Of a stretch of 64,000 bases of DNA, positions 30,466 through 39,695 are shown piece after piece (the stretch's first letter is position 1; every line of letters begins with the position of its first letter). The notes under the pieces are model-generated. The model was not told the DNA's origin and did no database searches. It worked only from the letters and a program-made list of their open reading frames with translations. Source of the DNA: Vescimonas cirricatena (GTDB taxonomy: Bacteria; Bacillota; Clostridia; Oscillospirales; Oscillospiraceae); contig NZ_JAJEPW010000003.1 in NCBI RefSeq assembly GCF_020687045.1, forward strand, positions 1 through 64,000, given 5' to 3'. The translations under genes and the position numbers were made by a program.

Positions 30466-32196
30466 ATGGACAAAGTGACAGGATATGTGACCGGAGTGAA
30501 CGGGAATCTGGTGGCAGCCACCTTTTCCGGCTCCGTCCGAAAGAATGAAGTGGGCTATGTCCTGGTGGGCGATGACCGGCTCAAGGGCGAGGTCATCCGC
30601 GTCAACGGCGACACGGCCAGCATGCAGATCTATGAAATGACCAACGGCATCCAGGTGGGCGACAAGGTGGAGCTCTCCGGCGAGCTGATGAGCGTGGAGC
30701 TGGGCCCGGGCCTGCTGACCCAGGTGTTCGACGGTCTGCAGAACCCCCTGCCGGAGCTGGCGCAGCAGTGCGGCTTCTTCCTGCAGCGGGGCGTGTATCT
30801 GGATCCCATCCCCAACAAGGACTGGGAGTTTACCCCCCTGGTGAAGCCCGGTGACCACGTCACCGCAGGCGACGCCGTGGGCAGCGTGCCCGAGGGGCTG
30901 TTCACCCACCTGATCATGGTGCCCTTCGGCCTGAAGGACCAGGGCTGGCGGGTGAAATCCGTCCGGGAAAAGGGCGTGTACAACGTCCGGGACACCGTGG
31001 CGGTGCTGGAAAACGAAAGCGGCGAGGAGAAGGAACTGACCATGGTGTTCTCCTGGCCCGTGAAGCAGCCCATCCGCTGCTATGAGGAGCGTCTGCGCCC
31101 GGATGAGACCCTGGTGACCAAGCTCCGCTCCATCGACACCTTCCTGCCGGTGGCCAAGGGCGGCACCTTCTGCGTACCCGGCCCCTTCGGCGCGGGCAAG
31201 ACCGTTCTGCAGCACATGGAGGCCAAGAACGCCGACGTGGACGTGGTCATCGTGGCCGCCTGCGGCGAGCGGGCCGGCGAGGTGGTGGAGGTGCTGAAGG
31301 AGTTCCCCGAGCTGGTGGACCCCCGCACCGGACGCTCCCTGATGGAGCGCACCATCATCATCTGCAACACCTCCTCCATGCCCGTGGCCGCCCGTGAGGC
31401 GTCGGTGTACACCGCCGTCACCATGGCGGAGTATTACCGCCAGATGGGTCTGGACGTGCTGCTGCTGGCAGACTCCACCAGCCGCTGGGCCCAGGCCATG
31501 CGTGAGATGAGCGGCCGTCTGGAGGAGATCCCCGGCGAGGAGGCCTTCCCCGCCTATCTGGAGTCCGTCATCGCCTCCTTCTATGAGCGGGCCGGTAAGG
31601 TCCGGCTGAAGAACGGCAAGATCGCCTCCGTCACCATCGGCGGCACCGTGTCCCCCGCCGGCGGCAACTTCGAGGAGCCCGTGACCCAGGCCACCCTGAA
31701 GGTGGTGGGCGCGTTCCACGGTCTGTCCCGCGAGCGGTCCGACGCCCGCAAATACCCCGCCATCCACCCCATCGACTCCTGGTCCAAGTACCGGGGCGTG
31801 GTGGATATGGAGCGGGTGGAGCAGGCCCGCAGCATCCTCAAGCGCAGCAACGAGATCAACCAGATGATGAAGGTCATCGGCGAGGAGGGTACCTCCGCCG
31901 AGGACTATATCGTATACCAGAAGGGCGAGCTGCTGGACGCGGTGTATCTGCAGCAGAACTCCTTCGATCCCATTGACGCCGCCTGCGACCCCGACCGTCA
32001 GATCCACGAGTTCAACGTGCTGTATGACGTGCTGACCCGGAACTTCGCACTCAGCGACAAAAAAGAGATCCGCGCCTTCTTCAACCAGGTCCGGCAGGAG
32101 TTCCTGGACTGGCACAACACCGTGTTCCGCACCCCGGAATTTGAGGCCCAGGAAAAGCGGCTCAAGGACTTTTACCTGAGCAAGGCAGCGGGTTGA
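30466..32196 (+). CDS. atpA: V-type ATPase catalytic subunit A
   Basis: A 576-residue catalytic subunit of the ATP-driven rotary pump or synthase. P-loop GPFGAGKT near residue 240, the non-homologous bulge after the N-terminal barrel (GLLTQVFDGLQNPLPELAQQ region), GERAGE, and LLADSTSRWAQAMREMSGRL with the catalytic region. Length matches bacterial V-type A subunits. It lies 18 bases after the DUF2764 gene and 13 before subunit B. Confidence 0.97.
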   Translation: MDKVTGYVTGVNGNLVAATFSGSVRKNEVGYVLVGDDRLKGEVIRVNGDTASMQIYEMTNGIQVGDKVELSGELMSVELGPGLLTQVFDGLQNPLPELAQQCGFFLQRGVYLDPIPNKDWEFTPLVKPGDHVTAGDAVGSVPEGLFTHLIMVPFGLKDQGWRVKSVREKGVYNVRDTVAVLENESGEEKELTMVFSWPVKQPIRCYEERLRPDETLVTKLRSIDTFLPVAKGGTFCVPGPFGAGKTVLQHMEAKNADVDVVIVAACGERAGEVVEVLKEFPELVDPRTGRSLMERTIIICNTSSMPVAAREASVYTAVTMAEYYRQMGLDVLLLADSTSRWAQAMREMSGRLEEIPGEEAFPAYLESVIASFYERAGKVRLKNGKIASVTIGGTVSPAGGNFEEPVTQATLKVVGAFHGLSRERSDARKYPAIHPIDSWSKYRGVVDMERVEQARSILKRSNEINQMMKVIGEEGTSAEDYIVYQKGELLDAVYLQQNSFDPIDAACDPDRQIHEFNVLYDVLTRNFALSDKKEIRAFFNQVRQEFLDWHNTVFRTPEFEAQEKRLKDFYLSKAAG

Positions 32197-32209
32197 GAGG
32201 GGAGTCAAT

Positions 32210-33505
32210 ATGCAGAAAGTTTACACGAAAATTGAGTCCATCGTGGGCAACGTTGTCACGGTCCGGGCCACCGGCGTCCGCAACGGCGACCTGGCCCTGG
32301 TGGGCGACAGCTATGCCAACGTCATCAAGCTGGACAAGGACCTGGTGACGCTGCAGGTGTTCAGCGGCACCCAGGGCGTCAGCACCACGGACCCGGTCCG
32401 TTTCCTGGGCCGCCCCATGATGGTGTCCTTCTCCGACCACCTGCTGGGCCGCATCTTCGACGGCGCCGGTGTCCCCCGGGACAACGGCCCCGCCCTGACG
32501 GAGAACATGATCCCCATCGGCGGCCCCTCCGTGAACCCGTCCAAGCGTATCGTGCCCAACAAGCTGATCCGCACCGGTATCCCCATGATCGACGTGTTCA
32601 ACACCCTGGTGGAAAGCCAGAAGCTGCCCATCTTCTCCGTGTCCGGCGAGCCGTATAACCAGCTGCTCTCCCGCATCGCCATGCAGGCCCAGGTGGACGT
32701 GATCGTCCTGGGCGGCATGGGCCTGAAGTACGACGACTATCTGTACTTCCGGGACACCCTGGAAAAGAGCGGCGCCATGGGCCGCACGGTGATGTTCATC
32801 CACACCGCCTCCGACCCCACCGTGGAATGCACCCTGGTGCCCGATATGGCCCTGGCCGTGGCGGAGCAGTTCGCCCTGGCCGGAAAGCGCGTGCTGGTGC
32901 TGCTGACGGATATGACCAACTACGCCGACGCCCAGAAGGAAATGGCCATCACCATGGAGCAGGTGCCCTCCAACCGGGGCTACCCGGGCGATCTGTACAG
33001 CTGCCTGGCCGCCCGCTATGAAAAGGCCGTGGACTTTGAGGGCGCGGGCTCCATCACCATTCTGGGCGTTACCACCATGCCCGGCGACGACGTGACCCAC
33101 CCGGTGCCCGACAACACCGGCTATATCACCGAGGGCCAGTATTACCTGAAAAACGGCCACATTGAGCCCTTCGGCTCCCTGTCCCGCCTGAAGCAGAACG
33201 TCAACGACAAGACCAGAAGCGACCACCGGGCCCTGATGGACGGCATGATCCGGCTGTACAGCGCCTATAAGGAGAGTCTGGAAAAGAAGTCCATGGGCTT
33301 CATGATGTCCGAGTGGGACGAAAAGCTGCTGAAATACGGGCACCTGTTTGAAACGAAGCTGATGGACCTGAGCGTGAATATCCCGCTGGAGGAGGCGCTG
33401 GACCTGGGCTGGGAGATCCTGGCCGAGTGCTTCGAGCCCAACGAAACCGGCCTGAAAACCAGCCTCATCCAGGAGAGATGGCCCAAGCGGTCCGCCGTGG
33501 AATGA
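32210..33505 (+). CDS. atpB: V-type ATPase subunit B
   Basis: A 431-residue non-catalytic nucleotide-site subunit. It lacks a true P-loop: SGEPYNQLLSRIAMQAQ stands where one would be in a catalytic subunit. DPTVECTLVPDMALAVAEQF and LTDMTNYADAQKEMAI are conserved. It alternates with subunit A in the A3B3 head. Confidence 0.96.
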   Translation: MQKVYTKIESIVGNVVTVRATGVRNGDLALVGDSYANVIKLDKDLVTLQVFSGTQGVSTTDPVRFLGRPMMVSFSDHLLGRIFDGAGVPRDNGPALTENMIPIGGPSVNPSKRIVPNKLIRTGIPMIDVFNTLVESQKLPIFSVSGEPYNQLLSRIAMQAQVDVIVLGGMGLKYDDYLYFRDTLEKSGAMGRTVMFIHTASDPTVECTLVPDMALAVAEQFALAGKRVLVLLTDMTNYADAQKEMAITMEQVPSNRGYPGDLYSCLAARYEKAVDFEGAGSITILGVTTMPGDDVTHPVPDNTGYITEGQYYLKNGHIEPFGSLSRLKQNVNDKTRSDHRALMDGMIRLYSAYKESLEKKSMGFMMSEWDEKLLKYGHLFETKLMDLSVNIPLEEALDLGWEILAECFEPNETGLKTSLIQERWPKRSAVE

Positions 33506-33515
33506 GGGTGCGCCT

Positions 33516-34130
33516 ATGGCTGTCAAACTTACCAAAAATGAATTGAAGGTGCAGAAGGACCGCCTGAAGCAGTTTCAGCGCTATCTGCCCACCCTGCAGC
33601 TGAAAAAGCAGCAGCTGCAGTCCGTGGTGATGCAGGTAACGGCCCAGCTGGAGCAGGTGGAGCAGCAGCGCCGGGCCGCCGTGGCGGGACTGGACGACTG
33701 GGTGGCCGTTTTCGCGGAAAACGACAGCTTCCCGGCGGACAAGCGCCTGGAGACCCTGATCCGCCCCCACCATGTGGTGTGCGGCCAGGAGAACATCGCC
33801 GGTGTCACCGTTCCGGTGTTCCAGGAGCTGAGCTTTGAGGAGATCCAATACGACGTGGCGGACTACCCCCTGTGGGTGGACACCGCCGCTGTGCGCCTGC
33901 GGGAGATCGCCCGGCTGGACGCTCTGGAAAAGACCCTCCGCCGCCAGGTGGAGCTTCTGGAGCAGGAGTTGCGCTCCACGGCCCAGCGGGTGAACCTGTT
34001 TGAAAAGGTCAAGATCCCCGAGGCCAAGGAGAACATCCGGGTCATCGGCATCTACCTGGGCGACCAGCAGACCTCCGCCGTGGTGCGGGGCAAGATCGCC
34101 AAGAAGAAGCTGCAGGAGGTGAGCGGATGA
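33516..34130 (+). CDS. atpD: V-type ATPase subunit D
   Basis: A 204-residue central rotor shaft. Two long antiparallel helices form the N- and C-terminal parts, with the family start LTKNELKVQKDRLKQFQRYL and the RVNLFEKVKIPEAKENIRVI signature near residue 165. The last codons overlap subunit I by four bases (ATGA). Confidence 0.95.
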   Translation: MAVKLTKNELKVQKDRLKQFQRYLPTLQLKKQQLQSVVMQVTAQLEQVEQQRRAAVAGLDDWVAVFAENDSFPADKRLETLIRPHHVVCGQENIAGVTVPVFQELSFEEIQYDVADYPLWVDTAAVRLREIARLDALEKTLRRQVELLEQELRSTAQRVNLFEKVKIPEAKENIRVIGIYLGDQQTSAVVRGKIAKKKLQEVSG

Positions 34131-35953
34131 TCGAAAAAATGAAGGTCGTCCACATTGTGGCGGCCGCATCGGAAAAAACCGCCCTGCTGGACCGGCTGCG
34201 GACCCTGGGCATCGTCCACTTCGCCGAAAAGGCCAGCGCCGACCAGCGGCATCTGGAGCGCTTTGCGCAGCTGTCCCGGATGGACATGGCCCTGCAGGAG
34301 TACGCCGGCCCGGGCCGGGAGACCGCGCCCATGTCCGACAAGGACTTTGAGCCTTTTTATAAGGAGCTGGCCGACTGCCTGGAGCGCCGCAAGACCCTGC
34401 AGGAGAAGAAAACCGCCGCCGGTGCGGCGGCGGAGAAGCTGGCCGAGTGGGGCGATTTCTCCCCGGAGGAGCTGCGGGAGCTGAAGGACCAGGGCTTCGA
34501 CATCCACGTTTACCGGACGGATAAAAAGACCATGGCCGCCCTTGCGGCGGACCCGGACGTGAAGATCATCCGCCTGGCCCCGGTGGGGAAAATGCCCACC
34601 CTGGCCTCCATCGGTCCCCTGCCGGGGACCTACCCCGTCACCGAGTTCCCTATCCCCGATAAGGGTGCGGGTCAGCTGCGGCGTGAGCGGGACGACTGCG
34701 ACCAGGGGCTTCGCAGCTGCCAAGCCTTCCTGACCGAGGCCGCCAAGCACCTGCCCAGCATCCACGACCAGATGCTCAAGACCCAGAACGCCGCCGAGTA
34801 CTCCTCCGTCAGCAACACCTCCCAGAGTCAGGACGGCCTGGTGTGGCTCACCGGCTATATCCCGGCAGCGGAGGTGGAGGGCTTCAAGAAGGCCGCCGCC
34901 CAGGCCCACTGGGCCTGGGCCATGGAGGACCCCGCCGCCGATGACGACAAGGTCCCCACCAAGGTCAAGTACAACAAGGTCACCCGGCTGATGATCCCGG
35001 TGTTCGACATTCTGGGCGTGGTTCCCGGCTACCGGGAGTATGACATCTCCTTCTGGTTTCTGGGCTTCTTCACCCTGTTCTTTGCCATGATCATCGGCGA
35101 CGCCGGATACGGCTGCCTGTTCCTGCTGGCGGCCCTGGTCATGACCCTGAAAAGCAAGAAGGCGTCCACCGCGGTGCAGCTGCTGTGGCTGCTGTCCATC
35201 GCCACCATTGTGTGGGGCGCGCTGACAGGCACCTGGTTCGGCCTGGAGCAGGCCATGGACGTGCCGCTTCTCAAGAGCCTGGTGATCCCCACCTTCGCCA
35301 ACTATCCCGCCCACTTCGGCGTGGAATCCACCACCCAGCAGAACACCATCATGAAGTTCTGCTTCATCCTGGGCACGGTGCAGCTGTCGCTGGCCTGCGT
35401 CATGAACATCCGCCGCAAGCTCCGGGAGAAGGACCTGAGCTGGCTGGCGGACCTGGGCTGGCTGGCCGCCATCGACGCGCTGTATTTCGTGGTGCTGTAC
35501 CTGGTCATCGGCCAGCAGGTGAATCTGATGCCTGTGGCCTGCGTGGTCATTGCGGGCTTCCTGCTGGTGGTGCTGTTCGGCGGCATGTCCCCGGACAAGA
35601 GCTTCGGCCAGGGCCTGAAGGCGGGCCTGGGCGACGCGTTCACGGTGTTCCTGAACACCATCAGCGCCTTCGGCAACATCATGAGCTACATCCGCCTGTT
35701 TGCCGTGGGCATGGCGTCCCTGGCCATCGCTCAGAGCTTCAACAACATGGCCCTGGGCTTCAAGGGCCCCCTGGTCATCGCCGCCGTCCTGATCCTGCTG
35801 ATCGGTCACGGGCTGAACATTGTCATGGGCCTGCTGTCTGTGGTGGTCCACGGCGTCCGCCTGAACCTGCTGGAGTTTTCCGGTCAGCTGGGTATGGAGT
35901 GGGCCGGTATTGCTTACGATCCCTTTAAAAAGCACGATAAAATCAAAAAATAA
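34127..35953 (+). CDS. atpI: V-type ATPase subunit I (membrane stator, a-subunit type)
   Basis: A 608-residue protein. A cytoplasmic coiled-coil N-terminal half (to about residue 300) contacts the stalk. The C-terminal membrane half has about seven helices starting near YDISFWFLGFFTLFFAMIIG. The Arg of SYIRLFAVGMASLAIAQSFN is the expected stator arginine that lets the ion leave the rotor. It lies 18 bases before subunit K. Confidence 0.95.
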   Translation: MIEKMKVVHIVAAASEKTALLDRLRTLGIVHFAEKASADQRHLERFAQLSRMDMALQEYAGPGRETAPMSDKDFEPFYKELADCLERRKTLQEKKTAAGAAAEKLAEWGDFSPEELRELKDQGFDIHVYRTDKKTMAALAADPDVKIIRLAPVGKMPTLASIGPLPGTYPVTEFPIPDKGAGQLRRERDDCDQGLRSCQAFLTEAAKHLPSIHDQMLKTQNAAEYSSVSNTSQSQDGLVWLTGYIPAAEVEGFKKAAAQAHWAWAMEDPAADDDKVPTKVKYNKVTRLMIPVFDILGVVPGYREYDISFWFLGFFTLFFAMIIGDAGYGCLFLLAALVMTLKSKKASTAVQLLWLLSIATIVWGALTGTWFGLEQAMDVPLLKSLVIPTFANYPAHFGVESTTQQNTIMKFCFILGTVQLSLACVMNIRRKLREKDLSWLADLGWLAAIDALYFVVLYLVIGQQVNLMPVACVVIAGFLLVVLFGGMSPDKSFGQGLKAGLGDAFTVFLNTISAFGNIMSYIRLFAVGMASLAIAQSFNNMALGFKGPLVIAAVLILLIGHGLNIVMGLLSVVVHGVRLNLLEFSGQLGMEWAGIAYDPFKKHDKIKK

Positions 35954-35971
35954 ACGGATAGGAGATCAACT

Positions 35972-36406
35972 ATGAATATCGAATTTATTGGTATGGCGTG
36001 CGCTCTGGGCCTGTCCGCCATGGGCTCTGCGTTCGGTTCCGGTTTTGCCGCTCAGGCCTCCGTGGGTGCGTGGAAAAAGTGCTACGCCAACGGCAAGCCC
36101 GCTCCCTTCATCATGGTGGCCTTCTCCGGCGCACCTCTGACCCAGACCATCTATGGCTTCCTGCTGATGAACTTCATCCGCAGCGCCGTGGAGGGCGGCT
36201 GTGACGCGGCTCTGGCCATGTTCACCGGCATTTTCGCGGGCCTGGCCATCGGCCTGTCCGCCTTCTTCCAGGGCAAGGTGGCCGCCGCCTCCGCCGACGC
36301 GCTGGGCGAGACCGGAAAGGGCACGGCAAACTACTTCATTGTCATCGGTATTATCGAAACGGTGGCACTGTTCACCCTGGTGTTCAGCCTGCTGCTGCTC
36401 CAGTAA
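35972..36406 (+). CDS. atpK: V-type ATPase subunit K (rotor ring proteolipid)
   Basis: A 144-residue duplicated hairpin with four membrane helices. Aligning to the Enterococcus hirae NtpK Na+ site (Thr64, Gln65, Gln110, Glu139) gives Thr57-Gln58 in PLTQTIYG, Gln100 in FFQGKVAA and Glu129 in GIIETVALF. All polar side-chain ligands are therefore present, which suggests Na+ coupling. The first hairpin lacks its own carboxylate, as in V-type rings. It is the last gene of the operon, before a strong terminator. Confidence 0.93.
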   Translation: MNIEFIGMACALGLSAMGSAFGSGFAAQASVGAWKKCYANGKPAPFIMVAFSGAPLTQTIYGFLLMNFIRSAVEGGCDAALAMFTGIFAGLAIGLSAFFQGKVAAASADALGETGKGTANYFIVIGIIETVALFTLVFSLLLLQ

Positions 36407-36451
36407 CCCCGCAAAAGCAAGGGGATCCGGTCCCCTGCCAGACAACGCAAA

Positions 36452-36484
36452 AACTTCCCCTGCCATAGGCAGGGGAAGTTTTTT
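36452..36484. terminator. terminator of the V-ATPase operon
   Basis: Perfect 13-bp stem AACTTCCCCTGCC/GGCAGGGGAAGTT with loop ATA and a T run. The A run on the other side may also serve the convergent gene ending at 36546. Confidence 0.92.
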
Positions 36485-36545
36485 GCTTATTAAAAAGGTC
36501 TCGCAGAGTTTGTCGCCCGCGGGTTTCGCGCATTTTGGACAAGTA

Positions 36546-38705
36546 TTAGTAATACTTCACCAGCCCCGACAGCAGCAGGGTGGGGAGCAGCAGCAGAACC
36601 AGAAAGGCCAGCATGTACAGCGGCGACAGGGCGGCGAAATCGCCGGCGGTGGTCAGATAGTACGACAGCACCAGGCCGCACAGGCCGCCGATCCAACTGA
36701 GGATGGTGGACCAGCGCACCGCCTGACACATCCGCTGGCTGCCGATGACGGTTTCCGCCATAGGCAGCAGGCCGTCCCGATAGATCAGGGCGTTGGGGGT
36801 CTCCCCGGGCTGGGCGGTCAGGTCCGCCAGGGCCAGCCGGGTGGCCACCCCCGGGTAAATGGGTCGGGCGTTCAGGCGGAATTTCCGCTTCAGCAGATTG
36901 GGGGTGATGTTGACGCCCCGGGTGGCCAGCACCGGGGTCACCCGGTTCCGGCGCAGGGCCCGCAGGGCCCACTCCACGTTCCGGGAGGGCAGGTACTTCA
37001 CCGCGAAGATGGCCGCCAGGCGGCCGTCCACCGTCATGAAAACACCGGTTTCCATTTTCAGGTCCCGGGGCAGGGCGATGCGGCGCTTTTTCATGAAATA
37101 GGCGCTGCCCATGGCCACCGTGGCCCCCCGGATGGTGCAGTCGATGCCGCCGTCCTCGTAATAGTGCAGGTCGTGGGCGTCGTATCGGAAGCTGACCTGG
37201 CCGTCCATCAGCTGCAGCAGCAGGGGCGTCAGCTGGCTTCCGGCGGCCCGGCACAGGGCCTCGGCATAGGCCAGGGCCTCGCCGATCTCCTGATCGTATA
37301 CCTTCAGGCCGTTAAGCTCCACCGTACCCAGGGCGGCGGAGGGCTCGTTCTTCTCCTTGCCGCGCAGGGACAGGACCCCGACCGGGAACAGGTCCTCGTC
37401 CGTGACCACCACCCGGCGGGCGGCGGTAATGGCCCGGGCCCCCCTCCAGCCCGCCACGGCGCAGCCGCTTTTGTGCAGGCGGCGGCACAGCAGGGACAGG
37501 GGCAGCGTCCCGGACAGGGGCAGGGACAGGGGTACCGTGGCCGACAGCAGCGCCGACCACAGCCAGAGGAAGCGGTTCATCTGGTGCCCGCTGAGGGCTG
37601 CCACCAGGGCCAGCACCGTGGCCAGGGCCAGGTACAGCGGCGTCAGAATGGGCTGCCACCGGGCGGCGGGGTCCGGGGACTGCCACATGCGGTAAAAGCC
37701 CTCCAGACGCCCCTGCTGCTTGCAGGCTCCGGCGGCGGTGACGGAGGCCACATACGGCGGCGTGCCACCCAGCTGGGCCAGGCGGAAGCTGTCATACCGG
37801 GCCCGGGCGGCGCGATATTGGCCGCAGGCGCACAGATACAGCAACGCCGCCGCCGGGGCGGCAAAGGGCAGATTCGGGCATTGCCCCAGAAACAGGCACT
37901 GGGCGCTATCCGCCAGGGCTGCCAGGCCGCACACCAGCGCCGCCGCCGGGGCGGTGACGCGCCCATGGCCCAGGCTCTCCCCTGCCTCGTGCCACAGCCG
38001 GGTGCTCAGCAGCAGGCACAGGGCCAGCAGCCCCGCCGGTATGCCGCAGCGCAGCCAGACGTGGTCATACCACCCCTGGGACAGCAGATCCAGCCCGTCG
38101 ATGACGGCCACGGCTATGGCCAGCAGGGTGGGCGCCGTCAGCAGCAGACGCTGCCGGTGCAGCCGGGCGCACTGCCACTTCTGCTCCCGGGCGGCGTCGT
38201 CCATGGTGGGCTCCGGCTCCGGCGGCTCCTCCGGGGTGTCGTCCGGGTTTTCCAGGTCCCGGGCGGGGATGCGGTCCCGGACCCACTGGGCGGCGGCGGA
38301 CAGGCGCTCCCTCAAAGGCACCCGCTCCGGCAGGACGCCGTCCTCGTCGTCCTCCTCCGGAACGGCCCGGGGCTCGTCCGGGTCCTCCTGCCGCTGCCGG
38401 AAGCGGCGGCGCAGCCGGTCCAGGGGGTTGTCCCGGGGCGGTTCGTCGTCCGGGCGATACTCCGGCTCCGGAACCGGCTCCGGTTCCGGTTCGGGTTCTG
38501 GTTGTGGTTCTTGTTCCGGCTCTTGTTCCGGTTCGGGGGCCGGCTCCGGCTCGGGGACCGGTTCGGGTTCGGGGATGGGCTCCGGTTCCGGGGCAGGCTC
38601 CGGCTCCGGGTCCCTTCGGGACCCACCCGAGCCGAATTCGTCCAGAATGTCGTCTATGGTGAAGTCCATCTCCGGCGGCGTGGGCCGCATGTCTTCGTTA
38701 CGCAT
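36546..38705 (-). CDS. degenerate P-type-ATPase-like membrane protein with a Glu/Pro tail
   Basis: A 719-residue protein. Residues 33-83 are a Glu-Pro repeat, after MDFTIDDILDEFG. Hydrophobic segments follow at about 190-210, 220-240, 255-270, 355-395, and two at the end (about 670-715). Between them, TVDGRLAAIFAVKYLPSRNV, then ALRRNRVTPVLATRGVN and AETVIGSQRMCQAVRWST, follow the order of a P-type ATPase P domain. The phosphorylation motif DKTGT reads DEDLF, TGDN reads TRGVN and GDGxND is absent. It is probably a non-catalytic relative; the role is unknown. Confidence 0.6.
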   Translation of the reverse strand: MRNEDMRPTPPEMDFTIDDILDEFGSGGSRRDPEPEPAPEPEPIPEPEPVPEPEPAPEPEQEPEQEPQPEPEPEPEPVPEPEYRPDDEPPRDNPLDRLRRRFRQRQEDPDEPRAVPEEDDEDGVLPERVPLRERLSAAAQWVRDRIPARDLENPDDTPEEPPEPEPTMDDAAREQKWQCARLHRQRLLLTAPTLLAIAVAVIDGLDLLSQGWYDHVWLRCGIPAGLLALCLLLSTRLWHEAGESLGHGRVTAPAAALVCGLAALADSAQCLFLGQCPNLPFAAPAAALLYLCACGQYRAARARYDSFRLAQLGGTPPYVASVTAAGACKQQGRLEGFYRMWQSPDPAARWQPILTPLYLALATVLALVAALSGHQMNRFLWLWSALLSATVPLSLPLSGTLPLSLLCRRLHKSGCAVAGWRGARAITAARRVVVTDEDLFPVGVLSLRGKEKNEPSAALGTVELNGLKVYDQEIGEALAYAEALCRAAGSQLTPLLLQLMDGQVSFRYDAHDLHYYEDGGIDCTIRGATVAMGSAYFMKKRRIALPRDLKMETGVFMTVDGRLAAIFAVKYLPSRNVEWALRALRRNRVTPVLATRGVNITPNLLKRKFRLNARPIYPGVATRLALADLTAQPGETPNALIYRDGLLPMAETVIGSQRMCQAVRWSTILSWIGGLCGLVLSYYLTTAGDFAALSPLYMLAFLVLLLLPTLLLSGLVKYY

Positions 38706-38720
38706 GGTGATCCCTCGTTG

Positions 38721-39497
38721 TTATCCCCGGCGCTGGCGCACGGCCTCATACAGCAGGATGGCGGCGGCCGCCGACGCGTTCAGGGAGGAAATATGCCCCT
38801 TCATGGGGATGCTGACCAGGAAATCGCAGTTTTCCGCCACCAGGCGGCTCATGCCATCTCCCTCGGAGCCGATGACAATGGCCGCCGGGCCCTTGAGATC
38901 GGCGCTGTACAGGTCCGTGGAGGCTCCGGCGGCGGTGCCGAAGATCCAGACCCCCTGTTTTTTCAGGTCCTTCAGGACGGAGGTCAGGTTGGCCACCCGG
39001 GCCACCGGCAGATAGCTGACGGCCCCGGCGGAGGTTTTCCCCACGATGGCGGTGAGCCCGGCGGAGCGGCGCTTGGGGATGATGAGCCCGTGGGCCCCGG
39101 CGCACTCGGCGGTGCGGAGGATGGCCCCCAGGTTGTGGGGGTCGGATATCTCGTCGCACACCACCAGCAGAGGCGGCTCCCCCTTGGCGGCGGCGGCATC
39201 CAGGATGCTCTGGACGCTGACGTATTCCCGGACGGCGGCCAGGGCGATGACCCCCTGGTGGGAGTGGGTGCGGCTCATGGCGTCCAGCTTCCGCCGGTCC
39301 GCCTCCACCACCACCACACCGGCCTCCCGGGCCCGGGAGGCGATATGGCCCAGGGTCTTGTCCGTCTCGCCCTTGGCCAGGTAAATTTTGTCGATGGCCG
39401 TTCCGGCCCGCAGGGCCTCGATCACGGCGTTCCGGCCCTCGATGATGCCGTCGGCCTCCGCCTGGGGCATGGGCCGCCTGTTTTCGTTGTCTTTCAT
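38721..39497 (-). CDS. rlmB: 23S rRNA (guanosine-2'-O-)-methyltransferase RlmB-type (SpoU family)
   Basis: A 258-residue protein. The N-terminal substrate-binding domain starts IIEGRNAVIEALRAGTAIDK. The SPOUT knot has DEISDPHNLGAILRTAECAG, then GLIIPKRRSAGLTAIVGKTS, IVIGSEGDGMSRL and IPMKGHISSLNASAAAAILL, which are motifs 1 to 3 of the SpoU family. It methylates a ribose, by family G2251 of 23S rRNA; other SpoU targets are possible. The start at 39497 is preferred by family N-terminus and a GAGGA site. Confidence 0.92.
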   Translation of the reverse strand: MKDNENRRPMPQAEADGIIEGRNAVIEALRAGTAIDKIYLAKGETDKTLGHIASRAREAGVVVVEADRRKLDAMSRTHSHQGVIALAAVREYVSVQSILDAAAAKGEPPLLVVCDEISDPHNLGAILRTAECAGAHGLIIPKRRSAGLTAIVGKTSAGAVSYLPVARVANLTSVLKDLKKQGVWIFGTAAGASTDLYSADLKGPAAIVIGSEGDGMSRLVAENCDFLVSIPMKGHISSLNASAAAAILLYEAVRQRRG

Positions 39498-39605
39498 GGC
39501 GCGATATCCTCGTTTTCGACGATTTTTCTTCAGTATACCATATTCCATGGACAAGATAAAGCGCCCGGGACACAAATTTTTCGCCATTTTTCCCGGCGGG
39601 CTTTC

Positions 39606-39634
39606 TTGTATCAGGCCGGAAAATGTGGTATGAT
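39606..39634 (+). promoter_or_regulatory. promoter of miaB
   Basis: TTGTAT (39606-39611) and TATGAT (39629-39634) with 17 bases between. Confidence 0.65.
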
Positions 39635-39695
39635 GAATTATTAAATTAGGGAAGTGCCGCCTTTTTCACGACACGGGGCGGCTGGGAGGTTTCCA

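Noticed and set aside
36201..39644. A 1147-codon plus-strand open frame
   Set aside because: It is the antisense shadow of the EP-tailed membrane protein and rlmB in GC-rich sequence; low-complexity Gln/Gly/Arg composition and no family motifs.
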